DNA of 64,000 nucleotides from CAVRXQ01 sp963831155 (GTDB lineage Bacteria > Actinomycetota > Acidimicrobiia > Acidimicrobiales > Bog-793), in contig CAWHOY010000006.1 in assembly GCA_963831155.1 (NCBI GenBank), forward strand, positions 248,001 through 312,000. The letters run 5' to 3'. Under the pieces are notes generated by a model, which worked only from the letters and a program-made list of their open reading frames with translations, had not been told where the DNA came from and did not search any database. Below, piece after piece: positions 51,307 to 60,460 of the stretch (the stretch's first letter is position 1; each line of letters begins with the position of its first letter). A program made the position numbers and the translations under genes.

Positions 51307-52053
51307 ATGGAGTGCGTTCCGGCGATCGACCTCCACGAGGGCCGAGCCGTCCGCCTCGTGCAGGGGGACTTCGCCCAAGCGACGAGCTACGGAGACCCGG
51401 TCGAGCTCGCGGCGAGCTACGTCGAAGGCGGCGCGCGCCGTCTGCACGTCGTCGATCTCGATGCGGCGCGTGCCGGGGCGCCCGTCCACCAAACAGTCGT
51501 CGCCGATCTCGTTGAAAGTCTGCCCGTGCCGATTCAGTTCGGTGGCGGAGTCCGGACGCTCACGACGATCGAATCGCTCCTCGGCCTCGGTGTCGACCGC
51601 GTCATCCTCGGCACGGCGGCGATCGAGGACGACCGGTTCGCCCGCGACGCTGGGGTCCGATTCGAACAGCACGTGCTGATCGGCCTCGACTACCGCGCCG
51701 ATGACTCCTCGGGGACCTATGCGCTCGCGGTACGCGGCTGGGAGAATTCCGCAGGCGTCGACCTCTCGCAGATGCTGGAGCGACTCGCTGACGTGCCTGT
51801 TGGAGGCGTCGTCTTGACCAGCATCGGACGAGACGGGACGCTCGGGGGCCCCGACATCGCGGGACTCCGGTTCACGCTCGAGCGAACCGCACTCGACGTC
51901 TACGCCTCGGGAGGCGTCGCCCGGGCGGACGACCTCGAGCACCTGGCGCTGCTGGAGGTTGACGGTCGACGCCTTTCGGGCGTCATCGTCGGCAAGGCGC
52001 TCGTGTCCGGCGTGCTCTCGATGAAGGAGGCGATCGCGGCGTGCGAACGGTGA
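51307..52053 (+). CDS. hisA: Phosphoribosylformimino-5-aminoimidazole carboxamide ribotide isomerase HisA
   Basis: 248 residues from the ATG at 51307; GTG at 51301 is equally possible. A TIM barrel with the catalytic Asp in VPAIDLHEG, phosphate-binding IQFGGGVRTL and ASGGVARADDL, and the second Asp in TSIGRDGTLGG. It isomerises ProFAR to PRFAR. It overlaps hisF by 13 bases. Confidence 0.92.
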   Translation: MECVPAIDLHEGRAVRLVQGDFAQATSYGDPVELAASYVEGGARRLHVVDLDAARAGAPVHQTVVADLVESLPVPIQFGGGVRTLTTIESLLGLGVDRVILGTAAIEDDRFARDAGVRFEQHVLIGLDYRADDSSGTYALAVRGWENSAGVDLSQMLERLADVPVGGVVLTSIGRDGTLGGPDIAGLRFTLERTALDVYASGGVARADDLEHLALLEVDGRRLSGVIVGKALVSGVLSMKEAIAACER

Positions 52054-52814
52054 GGGTCATCGCCTGCCTCGACGTCACCCACGGGCGCGTCGTGAAAGGG
52101 GTGCAGTTCGAGAACCTGCGCGACGCGGGCGATCCGGCCGAACTCGCCCGGCGTTACGGCGAGGAGGGCGCGGACGAGGTCGTCTTTCTCGACATCACGG
52201 CGTCGAGCGACGAGCGCGACGTGATCGTCGAGGTCGTGGAGCGCGCCGCGGAGCAGCTGTTCATCCCGCTCACCGTCGGCGGCGGCGTCCGATCGGAGGA
52301 CGACGCGCGACAACTGTTGTCGGCGGGCGCCGACAAGGTGGCGGTGAACACCGCTGCCCTCGCACGACCGGCACTGGTTTCAGAGCTCGCCGCGACCTTC
52401 GGGTCCCAGTGCGTCGTCGTCGCGATCGACGCTTCGCGCCGCAACGAGCACTACGAGGTGTACAGCCACGGCGGGCGCCGTCCGACTGGCATCGACGCGG
52501 TGAGCTGGGCAATCCTCTCGGAGCGACTCGGTGCGGGTGAGTTGCTGGTCACCTCGATGGATCGTGACGGCACCGAGCTCGGCTACGACCTCGACCTCGT
52601 GTCGGCCGTGTCACAAGCAACAAAGATGCCGATCGTCGCTTCAGGAGGCGTCGGCCGTCTCGAGCATTTCGTCGAAGGCGCCCGGGCGGGCGCTGACGCG
52701 CTTCTCGCCGCGTCGCTTTTCCACTTTGGTCATGCCACGGTCGCGCGAGCCAAGGCGTTCCTCGCGAGCGAGGGCGTCGCAGTCCGACCCACTGAAAGGA
52801 GCGAGAGGCGATGA
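52041..52814 (+). CDS. hisF: Imidazole glycerol phosphate synthase cyclase subunit HisF
   Basis: 257 residues from a GTG inside hisA. A TIM barrel with RVIACLDVTHGRVVKG (catalytic Asp), FLDITASSDER, LTVGGGVRSEDDAR, the second Asp in TSMDRDGTELGYD and ASGGVGRLEHF. It forms imidazole glycerol phosphate and AICAR with HisH. ATGA overlap with hisI. Confidence 0.93.
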   Translation: MRTVRVIACLDVTHGRVVKGVQFENLRDAGDPAELARRYGEEGADEVVFLDITASSDERDVIVEVVERAAEQLFIPLTVGGGVRSEDDARQLLSAGADKVAVNTAALARPALVSELAATFGSQCVVVAIDASRRNEHYEVYSHGGRRPTGIDAVSWAILSERLGAGELLVTSMDRDGTELGYDLDLVSAVSQATKMPIVASGGVGRLEHFVEGARAGADALLAASLFHFGHATVARAKAFLASEGVAVRPTERSERR

Positions 52815-53188
52815 GCGAGCACGCCGCGCGTCCCGATGACCTCACGATCCTCGGCGACGTGCGCTTCGACACAAAAGGACTCGTGCCGGCGATCGTCCAA
52901 GAAGCGACGAGCAAGGACGTCTTGATGCTCGCATACATGAACCGTGAGGCGCTCCGACTCACCTTGACATCGGGGCGCACCTGGTTCTTCTCCCGCAGCC
53001 GTCAGCGGCTCTGGGCGAAGGGTGAGATGTCGGGCAATCGCCAGCGCGTGCGCCGCGTGCTGCTCGACTGCGACGGTGACGCAATCGTTGTCGAGGTCGA
53101 CCAGCAAGGAACCGGCGCGTGTCACACCGGCGCATGGTCGTGTTTCGCCGAGCGCTTTGCTACTCCCACGAGTTCAGAAAAGGACTAG
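52811..53188 (+). CDS. hisI: Phosphoribosyl-AMP cyclohydrolase HisI
   Basis: 125 residues, cyclohydrolase only. VLMLAYMNREAL, TWFFSRSRQRLWAKGEMSGNRQ, the metal-binding LDCDGDAIVVEVDQ and the zinc cysteines of GACHTGAWSCF. hisE for the preceding pyrophosphohydrolase step is not in the window. Its stop overlaps the converging ctaF stop by four bases. Confidence 0.93.
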   Translation: MSEHAARPDDLTILGDVRFDTKGLVPAIVQEATSKDVLMLAYMNREALRLTLTSGRTWFFSRSRQRLWAKGEMSGNRQRVRRVLLDCDGDAIVVEVDQQGTGACHTGAWSCFAERFATPTSSEKD

Positions 53189-53598
53189 ACCGTCCCGCCT
53201 CTTCGGCTCTCGCTGATCACACCAGCGATCGCAGTCACGAGCACGGCACCACCGAAAACGCCAGTCCAAATGCCGAGGACGAAGGCGAGCGCGATCATCG
53301 CGAATCCGAAACCGAGCACGAAGGGCCAGACGCTCGAGCTCGGGAACGACCCGACCACGCCCGCCCCGTCTGACTGCAACGCGTTCGGGTTGTCCTCTGC
53401 GCGCGGCGTCATGCGGCGCGACCACCAGAAGTAGTACGAGCCGGGGACGAGACCGAGCAGGCCGACGGCGACGAGCATGATCGTGCCGCCGCCGGTCGTC
53501 TCGCGATAGACGCCGGCGAGCCCGATCGCCCAGAAGATGACGGCAACGACGATTCCGAAGATCGCGATCACCAACAAAAAGCGCGCTTCGGACCTCAC
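53185..53598 (-). CDS. ctaF: Actinobacterial cytochrome c oxidase subunit IV CtaF
   Basis: 137 residues from the GTG at 53598 overlapping the ctaD stop (GTGA); the frame upstream is a shadow of ctaD. Four membrane helices and LVPGSYYFWWSRRM match the small accessory subunit of the actinobacterial aa3 oxidase. It is third in the ctaC-ctaD-ctaF unit. Confidence 0.85.
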   Translation of the reverse strand: MRSEARFLLVIAIFGIVVAVIFWAIGLAGVYRETTGGGTIMLVAVGLLGLVPGSYYFWWSRRMTPRAEDNPNALQSDGAGVVGSFPSSSVWPFVLGFGFAMIALAFVLGIWTGVFGGAVLVTAIAGVISESRRGGTV

Positions 53599-55349
53599 GG
53601 CGCCGAACCTTGTCCGTTTCCGTGCGGCGCGGCGGCGTCGACCATCGCCGAAGCCTCGGCGAGAACCGGGTCGCGTCGCGGTCGTCGTCCGTGATGCGGG
53701 ATCGTACGGTGCTCCGGATGGTTGTAGTCCCAGACAGGGCGTTCCGAGCGGATCGGCGGGATGAACTCGAAGTTGTGGTGCGGCGGCGGAGACGAGCACG
53801 CCCACTCCAACGTCTGGCCGTCCCATGGGTTGGCGGACGCCCGCACCGGTCGTCGCCACGAGACGTAGAAGTTGACGAGCATCACCGCGACGGAAATGAA
53901 CAGCAGGTACGCGCCACCCGTCGAGATCCGATTCAGGCTCTCCCATCCGCGGTCCGGCGAGTATTCGGCGATCCTGCGCGGCATGCCGTGCAGGCCGAGC
54001 AGGTACTGCGGCATGAAGGTCACCCAGAACCCGATGAACATGAACCAGAAGCTCACCTTGCCGAGCCGGTCGTTCATCATCCGCCCGGTGATCTTCGGAT
54101 ACCAGTAGTAGATCCCAGCGAAGCCGCCGAAGACCGCTGAGCCGAAGAGCACCTCATGAAAGTGCGCGACGACGAAGTACGAGTCGTGCGTCGCGAAGTC
54201 GATCGGGGGTGACGCTAAGAAGATTCCCGTCACGCCACCGAACAAGAACACGATCAGAAAGCCGACCGCGAACAGCATCGGAGATTCGAAGGACAACTTG
54301 CCGCGCCACATCGTGCCGATCCAGTTGAAGAACTTCACCCCGGTCGGCACGGCGATGAGGTACGACATCAGCGAGAAGAACGGCAGCAGCACGACGCCGG
54401 TCGTGAACATGTGGTGCGCCCAGACACTCGTCGAAAGAGCCCCGATCGAGATCGTCGCGAAGATCATCCCTCGGTAGCCGAAGACCGGCTTGCGGGAGAA
54501 CGTCGCCAGGACGTCAGTGACGATCCCGAAGTAGGGCAAGGCGAGGATGTACACCTCCGGGTGTCCGAAGAACCAGAAAAGGTTTTGCCACAACACCGGT
54601 ACACCGCCGCCTTGCACCGAATAGATATGTGCGCCGATGTTGCGGTCGCACCACAACATGATGAGCGCCGCGGTCAAAACCGGGAACGCGATCAGGATCA
54701 GGATCGCGGTGACGACCATGTTCCAGGTGAAGATCGGCAGCCGGAACATGGTGAGTCCCGGCGCGCGTAAATAGAAGACCGTCGTGATGATGTTCACTCC
54801 GGTGAAGATCGCCGAAAAACCAGTGAGCACGAGCGCGACGATCCACAGGTCGGGTCCCGCTCCGGGCGAGTTCACCGAGTCCGACAACGGCGCGTAGGCG
54901 ACCCACCCGAAGTCCGCCGCACCGCCGACGGTCAAGAACCCGCCGATCATCGTCAGACCGCCGGCGAGATACAGCCAGTAGCTCAGCGCGTTGAGCCGCG
55001 GGAAGGCCATGTCCGGTGCGCCGACTTGCAGCGGCACGATGAAGTTCGCGAGCCCACCAAAAGCGAACGGTCCGGCGAACAGGTAGAGCATCAGCGAGCC
55101 GTGCATCGTGAACAGCTCGTTGTAGGTGTGCTGGCTGACGATCGTGCTGTCCGGCGACGTGAGCTGGGTGCGCATGATCATCGCAAACGCGCCCGCCATC
55201 AAAAAGAACAGGAACGAGGTGATGAGGTAGCTCTTGCCGATCACTTTGTGGTCGGTCGAAGTGATCCATTTCATGATGCCCGACGGGCCGTGCTCGGGCT
55301 CGTGGGGTTGCGACGCGGCGACCTGGGGTCGCTCGGCGACGAGCGTCAT
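53595..55349 (-). CDS. ctaD: Cytochrome c oxidase subunit I CtaD
   Basis: 584 residues, twelve transmembrane helices. Heme a and a3/CuB ligands are visible in HGSLMLYLFAGP (His), FFGHPEVYILALPYFG (His and the cross-linked Tyr), AHHMFTTG (His pair) and VAHFHEVLFG (His pair). It is the catalytic oxygen-reducing, proton-pumping subunit. It is coupled to ctaC and ctaF by four-base overlaps. Confidence 0.95.
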   Translation of the reverse strand: MTLVAERPQVAASQPHEPEHGPSGIMKWITSTDHKVIGKSYLITSFLFFLMAGAFAMIMRTQLTSPDSTIVSQHTYNELFTMHGSLMLYLFAGPFAFGGLANFIVPLQVGAPDMAFPRLNALSYWLYLAGGLTMIGGFLTVGGAADFGWVAYAPLSDSVNSPGAGPDLWIVALVLTGFSAIFTGVNIITTVFYLRAPGLTMFRLPIFTWNMVVTAILILIAFPVLTAALIMLWCDRNIGAHIYSVQGGGVPVLWQNLFWFFGHPEVYILALPYFGIVTDVLATFSRKPVFGYRGMIFATISIGALSTSVWAHHMFTTGVVLLPFFSLMSYLIAVPTGVKFFNWIGTMWRGKLSFESPMLFAVGFLIVFLFGGVTGIFLASPPIDFATHDSYFVVAHFHEVLFGSAVFGGFAGIYYWYPKITGRMMNDRLGKVSFWFMFIGFWVTFMPQYLLGLHGMPRRIAEYSPDRGWESLNRISTGGAYLLFISVAVMLVNFYVSWRRPVRASANPWDGQTLEWACSSPPPHHNFEFIPPIRSERPVWDYNHPEHRTIPHHGRRPRRDPVLAEASAMVDAAAPHGNGQGSAP

Positions 55350-56203
55350 GACCCCGCTCCTTGCACGGCTTGGGTTGACCGTTCATGGCTGATCCAGCTC
55401 GCGAAGGCCGACTTCGTCACTATGCGCACGCTGAATAGCATCTCGGAGTGGTACAGGCCGCAATACGTGTTGCACTGGCCGTCGTAGACGCCGAGTCGTG
55501 TCGGCGTGAACTCGAAGCGGTTCGTGAACCCAGGAAGCGCCTGCCGACTGAAGTTGAACTGTGGCACGTAGAAGCTGTGCACGACGTCGTTGGAGGCTAG
55601 GACGATCTTCGTCCGCTCTCCGAGCGGCAGCACCAACTGCGGGTACTGGCTCGACTTCGGATTCTTGGCGAGCAGCTTCGGCTCGGCGGCGGTGCGGATG
55701 ACGACGTGCTGGGGGATGTTTTTGCCGTTCGCATACGTGAACTGCCAGCCCCAGCGGTAGGCGAGCACGTGAACAGTCTCAGAAGCAGGCGGGACGGCGT
55801 CGATCTCGTTCTCGGTGATCACCGTGAAGTAGAAGATCACCCCGACGATGACGATCGGGATGGCCGTGTAGGTGATCTCGAGCGGCACGTGTTCGTTGAA
55901 CTGCTTCGGCGGCGCGTTGTCGCCCTTTTTCTTCCGGTAGAAAGCGATCGACCAGAAGATCAACAGCCACACGATGATCGCGACGACGATCCCGGCGATC
56001 GCCATCCCGAACCACAACTTGAACTCGTCGTGGCCCTGGACCGTCACGCCACGAAAGGCGCCAAAGGTCGGGACCTTGCACCCGCCGAGGACGAGCGCCC
56101 CGATGAGCAGCCCGAACGGGACGAGCGCTCGCCGGTAAATGCTCCGATTCCCCGCCACAAAAGGGCGCGATTGGCTCGAATCCGGCGGTGCTTCGGAGGG
56201 CAC
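55346..56203 (-). CDS. ctaC: Cytochrome c oxidase subunit II CtaC (lipoprotein)
   Basis: 285 residues. The signal peptide ends in a lipobox-like LVLGGC (about 37-42). Two transmembrane hairpin helices follow, then the cupredoxin domain with the CuA site: HSFYVPQ and GQCNTYCGLYHSEMLF (two Cys, His, Met). It receives electrons from QcrC. ATGA overlap with ctaD. Confidence 0.95.
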   Translation of the reverse strand: MPSEAPPDSSQSRPFVAGNRSIYRRALVPFGLLIGALVLGGCKVPTFGAFRGVTVQGHDEFKLWFGMAIAGIVVAIIVWLLIFWSIAFYRKKKGDNAPPKQFNEHVPLEITYTAIPIVIVGVIFYFTVITENEIDAVPPASETVHVLAYRWGWQFTYANGKNIPQHVVIRTAAEPKLLAKNPKSSQYPQLVLPLGERTKIVLASNDVVHSFYVPQFNFSRQALPGFTNRFEFTPTRLGVYDGQCNTYCGLYHSEMLFSVRIVTKSAFASWISHERSTQAVQGAGS

Positions 56204-56283
56204 GGCCCGACACTAGTGAGGACCGAAAGACCGAGGCCAACCAGAGAAAAAAGCGGTCGTTGCGCTCGCCGTTGCGCGCCGAG

Positions 56284-56874
56284 TTAGTTGCGCTGCATGT
56301 TCTGGTCGTCGCGGTGCTCGCGCACGACGCGGCGGGTGACGCCGGCGAAGAGCCCGATCCGGTGCGCGGCGACCTTCGCCGCCCTCGCCGCTTCCGGTGG
56401 CAACGCCGCAGCGGCCGCTCCTGCCGCCTGAGCCGTCGACGGCTTCGAGGTCGTTCCGTCGTCGCCTCCGCGGCTGCGCCTCGGCGGTGACGCGGCGTAA
56501 CTCGTCGAGCGCTCCATCCAGATGATGAGGGCTGCAACGGCCTCGCTGAGCGCGATGCCGAGCGCGTGGAGACGGGAGTAAAAGACGATCGGCAACGCGA
56601 TCAGCGCCGCCGCGACGACGAGGTCGCCGGCGTGGTGCGCTCGTCGGCTGAGCCAACTGAGTGCCCCGAGCGGCCCCGAAGTGACGAGGTTCAACACAGC
56701 GAGCAGGATCCCCGAAGTGACGAGCGAGATTTCGGCGCCACCGCTCGCGTGGAAGCCGACGGCGATCAGCGCCAGCGCGACGACGTACTCCGCGATTTGG
56801 TGGCCGAGGAACGGGACGCGACGACGCGCCGCCGCCGCCTGCCCGTTCTGGTCCGCGTCCGTGCTCCGGCTCAT
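56284..56874 (-). CDS. Four-helix membrane protein of unknown function
   Basis: 196 residues. A hydrophilic N-terminus (about 24) is followed by four helices (about 28-45, 48-67, 82-102, 104-118) and a basic, Ala-rich tail of about 70 residues. It resembles short SPW-repeat-like or accessory proteins often found next to ctaCDF, but I cannot name the family. It lies 80 bases upstream of ctaC on the same strand and could belong to its transcript. Confidence 0.55.
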   Translation of the reverse strand: MSRSTDADQNGQAAAARRRVPFLGHQIAEYVVALALIAVGFHASGGAEISLVTSGILLAVLNLVTSGPLGALSWLSRRAHHAGDLVVAAALIALPIVFYSRLHALGIALSEAVAALIIWMERSTSYAASPPRRSRGGDDGTTSKPSTAQAAGAAAAALPPEAARAAKVAAHRIGLFAGVTRRVVREHRDDQNMQRN

Positions 56875-56900
56875 CGTCGTTTCTCACCGGAGCGGTCAGC

Positions 56901-57110
56901 TCAAGCCCCGGACTCCTTCGACGACTCGGTCGGCGTCGAGTCGGCCGACTTCGAAGTGGCGTCACCCTCGGCGAGGCCCTTTTTGAATTCGTGCGATGCA
57001 GAGCCGAGGCCGCGAGCGAGCTTCGGGAGCTGGCTTCCGCCGAACAACAGCACGACCACGATGACCGCGATGATGATGAGACCGTCGGGGCCGAAGATGT
57101 CAGCGAACAC
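56901..57110 (-). CDS. tatA: Sec-independent protein translocase TatA
   Basis: 69 residues from the GTG at 57110, preceded by AGGAGG. One N-terminal helix (LIIIAVIVVVLLFGG), then LPKLARGLGSASHEFKKGL, the amphipathic helix of TatA/E, and a charged tail. It forms the Tat pore, needed among others for export of folded Rieske-type proteins such as QcrA. tatB and tatC are not nearby. Confidence 0.88.
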   Translation of the reverse strand: MFADIFGPDGLIIIAVIVVVLLFGGSQLPKLARGLGSASHEFKKGLAEGDATSKSADSTPTESSKESGA

Positions 57111-57274
57111 GGGCCCTCCTTCTTCCTGTTGCCATGCTACGCGGCGGCGACGCCCCTGGATACGCCGATCGGCCTCCAGAGCCACGAACAGCCTCGATAA
57201 GGTGTCCGGCGGTCGCGTAAGGGCCGCCAGAACGACAGATCGTTCGGTGCTTCGGCGGGAGGAGTGGCGAATCG

Positions 57275-59419
57275 ATGACGATGTCGATGCGGCACGGCAG
57301 GGATCCCGGTGCCGACGAGTTCCTCTCTGACGCGTTGAGTTCGATCGTCGCGCCTGGCGCGCCGGCGACGTGGAGGGGCGTCTCCTCACAAGAGGCGCTC
57401 GCCGACTACCGGATGGCCTGTCTTTCTCGCGCCACCGACGAACGGCAGCTCACTTTGCACAAACAGGGGCGGGCGTACTTCCACATCTCCGGCGAGGGCC
57501 ACGAGATCCTGCTCATCGCAATCGCCCGTTCGCTGCGGCCGGGCTATGACTGGTTCTTCCCCTACTACCGCGACCTGGCCCTCGTCCTTTCCCTCGGCGT
57601 CCATCCGCGCGATGTCCTCTACCAGGCGGTGGGGGCGGCGGACGACCCCGCCTCGGGTGGGCGCCAGATGCCCTCGCACTGGGGCGACAAGCGTCTCAAT
57701 ATCGCCACCCAGTCGAGCCCGACGGGCAGCCAGTGCATCCCGGCGGTCGGCTGCGCCGAGGGGGGGCGCTACATCGCCCGGCGGGGTCTCGAGGGCCTCG
57801 AGGCGCACGTCGACGAGGTCGTCTATGTCTCGCTCGGCGACGGCGCCACCTCCGAGGGCGAATTCTGGGAAAGCCTGAACACCGCCTGCCGGCTCCGACT
57901 GCCCGTCGTCTACGTCCTCGAGGACAACGGCTACGCGATCTCGGTCCCCGTCGCCGACCAGTCCCCTGCCCCGATCTCCGAGCTCGTCTCGGCGTTCCCG
58001 GGCTTGGAGGTCGTCCGGACCGACGGCTGCGACTACTTCGAGACGCGCCAAAAGGCCGCCCCGGCCGTAGCCCGCGTCCGCGCCGGTGAGGGTCCGGCGC
58101 TGATCCACGGCCGGGTGATCCGGCTCGGGTCGCATTCGTCCTCGGACAACCAGAAGAAGTACCGCGACCCGCACGCGATCGAACTCGATTTGGCAGGCGA
58201 CCCCATCCGGCGCCTGCGCGACGAACTGCTGCGGGCCGGCATCCTCTCAGAGGCGCTCGACGAACAGATCCGCGCAGAGGTGCACGCGCTCGTCGCCGAC
58301 GCAGGCCAGGAAGCGGTCGCGGCGGACAAGCCGGACCCGAAGTCGGTGATGGATCACCTCGTCGTGCTGCCCGAGATCCCCGATCCGCCGGCGCCTCCGA
58401 ACGACGGCGATCCGGTGATGTTCGGCGAGGCGATCCGTCGCACCCTGCACGAGGTGATGGCGGCCGACGAACGCGTCCGCGTCTTCGGCGAAGACGTCGC
58501 CGACGCGTCACAAGACGACCTGGATGGCCTCGGCGGCGTGTTCGGCCTCACCGCCGGCCTGCAACGCGCCTTTGGAAGCGATCGCTGCTACAACACGCCG
58601 CTCTCCGAAGCGAACATCATCGGCCGCGCCGTCGGACAGGCGCTGCGCGGTCTGCATCCGGCACCGGAGATCCAGTTCTTCGACTACATCTGGACGGCGA
58701 TGCAGCAGCTTCGATCCGAGGTTGCGACGACGCGCTGGCGCTCGAATGGGTCATTCAACTTGCCGATGGTCATCCGCACCGCGATCGGCGGCTATCTGCA
58801 CGGCGGCGCGATCTGGCACTCCCAAAGCGGCGAGTCGATCTTCACCCACATCCCCGGCCTGATCGTGATCTACCCCTCGCGCGCCCGCGACGTGGCGGGA
58901 CTGATGCGCGCTGCGTTCTTGTGTGAGGACCCGGTGATGTTCCTTGAGCACAAGCACCTGTTCCGCCAGCGCTACACGACCGACCCCTTCCCGCCTCCCG
59001 ACTACGTCATACCGATCGGCAAAGCGGCCACGCGGCGCGCGGGCGACGACCTGACGATCATCACCTGGGGCGCGACCGTGCAGCGCTCCCTCGTCGCTTC
59101 GGAAAGGCTCGCCGAGGAGGGAACCGAGGTCGAGGTGATCGACCTTCGCAGCCTTTCTCCCTACGACCACGAAGCGATCGCCGAATCGGTGAACAAGACC
59201 GGACGCTGCCTCGTCGTCCACGAGGACACCATCACGTCGGGCTTCGGCGCCGAGGTCGCGGCGTTCGTCGCGAGCGAATGCTTCGAGGACCTCGACGCGC
59301 CGGTCCGCCGCCACGCCGCGCTCGACACCTGGGTCGGCTACGAGCCAGGACTCGAAGCCGCGGTGCTTCCCCAGCCGGACGGCATCGCCGCCGCGGCCCG
59401 CGAGCTCGCCGCGTACTGA
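57275..59419 (+). CDS. 2-oxoacid (branched-chain type) dehydrogenase E1, alpha and beta fused
   Basis: 714 residues. The first half (about 40-350) is E1-alpha with the thiamine diphosphate motif GDGATSEGEFWESLNTACRLRLPVVYVLEDNGYAI (GDG...N) and HSSSDNQKKYRD. The second half (about 390-714) is E1-beta with FGEDVAD, PLSEANIIG, HSQSGESIF, DLRSLSPYDHEAI and a transketolase C-terminal domain. It decarboxylates branched-chain or related 2-oxoacids. No E2 or E3 is adjacent. It runs to within four bases of pstA2, which it meets head-on. The ATG at 57275 has GGAGGAG about ten bases before it. Confidence 0.88.
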   Translation: MTMSMRHGRDPGADEFLSDALSSIVAPGAPATWRGVSSQEALADYRMACLSRATDERQLTLHKQGRAYFHISGEGHEILLIAIARSLRPGYDWFFPYYRDLALVLSLGVHPRDVLYQAVGAADDPASGGRQMPSHWGDKRLNIATQSSPTGSQCIPAVGCAEGGRYIARRGLEGLEAHVDEVVYVSLGDGATSEGEFWESLNTACRLRLPVVYVLEDNGYAISVPVADQSPAPISELVSAFPGLEVVRTDGCDYFETRQKAAPAVARVRAGEGPALIHGRVIRLGSHSSSDNQKKYRDPHAIELDLAGDPIRRLRDELLRAGILSEALDEQIRAEVHALVADAGQEAVAADKPDPKSVMDHLVVLPEIPDPPAPPNDGDPVMFGEAIRRTLHEVMAADERVRVFGEDVADASQDDLDGLGGVFGLTAGLQRAFGSDRCYNTPLSEANIIGRAVGQALRGLHPAPEIQFFDYIWTAMQQLRSEVATTRWRSNGSFNLPMVIRTAIGGYLHGGAIWHSQSGESIFTHIPGLIVIYPSRARDVAGLMRAAFLCEDPVMFLEHKHLFRQRYTTDPFPPPDYVIPIGKAATRRAGDDLTIITWGATVQRSLVASERLAEEGTEVEVIDLRSLSPYDHEAIAESVNKTGRCLVVHEDTITSGFGAEVAAFVASECFEDLDAPVRRHAALDTWVGYEPGLEAAVLPQPDGIAAAARELAAY

Positions 59420-59422
59420 GCT

Positions 59423-60460
59423 TCAGCCGCTCGGCGAATCGTGCGCCGGGGTGTCGTCGGCGACCGCGGCCTGAGCGATGATCTGCGCGGCGCCGCTTTC
59501 GTCTCTGCGCACTCGGAAGCGGCCCGGCTTCGCCGGCTTGCTCGCCAAAAGTGCGCGGTTCGGTGAGTATCTCTGTGTCGCGCGCACGACGAGGCGCGAG
59601 CCCAAGAGGATCACGATGACGAGCACGACGAGCAACATCGCCGCGTCGTAGGAGAGCAAGTGCTGACCCGGGAACGAGCTTGAGTAGTACGTGTAGACGA
59701 TCTCGGTGAGGTACGGCACCGGTGAGTGGATGAGCGCGCCGGTCGGGTAGAACTCACTCGAGCCCGCCGTATACAGCAGCGGCGCGGTTTCACCGACGGA
59801 GATCGCGATCGCGACGACGAAACCGGTGAGCATTCCCGGTATCGCGGCGCGCATCACGATCTTGCGCAGCTGATACGACTTCGCCATCCCGAGTCCGTCG
59901 GCGCCTTCGCGCCACTCGGTCGGCACCTGGCCGAGGGCGATCTCGGTCGCCTTCGCGATGTAGGGAACGACGAGCATCGACAACACGATGAGCGCCGCGA
60001 GCAACGAGAACTGCCAGTGCAGTCCGACGTCGAGCGCCACGTATCCGACGTAGCCGAAAACGATCGAGGGAATGCCGGAGAGGACCTCGTACGCGGAGCG
60101 CAGAATCGTCCGCCGCACGCCCGGTCTCAAAAACTCCGACAGGTAGAGCCCGCAGCCGACGCCGACCACCCCGGCGAAGATCGCGACCCCGAAGGTGATG
60201 AGGGCCGTGCCGACGATGTCGTTGGCGAGACCGCCGCCGACGCCGTGCTGGGCGGTCCACAGCACGCTCCAGTGCCACGACCGCACGCCGTTGTCGAACA
60301 CCCCTCCAAGGATCCAGACAACGGGAATGACCACGCTGATCATTCCGAGGCTGCACAAGAACCACCAGGCGCGGTTGCGGAACTTGCGCGAGCGGGAGAT
60401 ATCTGCTGGCGGCGTTCCGATCTTGCCGGGTACCGGCGGCGCGGCTCCGGCGACCGCCAT
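59423..60460 (-). CDS. pstA: Phosphate ABC transporter permease PstA (system 2)
   Basis: 345 residues. A cytoplasmic tail of about 30 residues precedes a six-helix permease core with the EAA motif EWREGADGLGMAKSYQLRKI. SVGETAPLLYTAGSSEFY and the terminal QHLLSYDAAMLLVVLVIV are typical of PstA. The start directly follows the pstC2 stop. It is last gene of the pstB-pstS-pstC-pstA unit. Confidence 0.92.
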   Translation of the reverse strand: MAVAGAAPPVPGKIGTPPADISRSRKFRNRAWWFLCSLGMISVVIPVVWILGGVFDNGVRSWHWSVLWTAQHGVGGGLANDIVGTALITFGVAIFAGVVGVGCGLYLSEFLRPGVRRTILRSAYEVLSGIPSIVFGYVGYVALDVGLHWQFSLLAALIVLSMLVVPYIAKATEIALGQVPTEWREGADGLGMAKSYQLRKIVMRAAIPGMLTGFVVAIAISVGETAPLLYTAGSSEFYPTGALIHSPVPYLTEIVYTYYSSSFPGQHLLSYDAAMLLVVLVIVILLGSRLVVRATQRYSPNRALLASKPAKPGRFRVRRDESGAAQIIAQAAVADDTPAHDSPSG

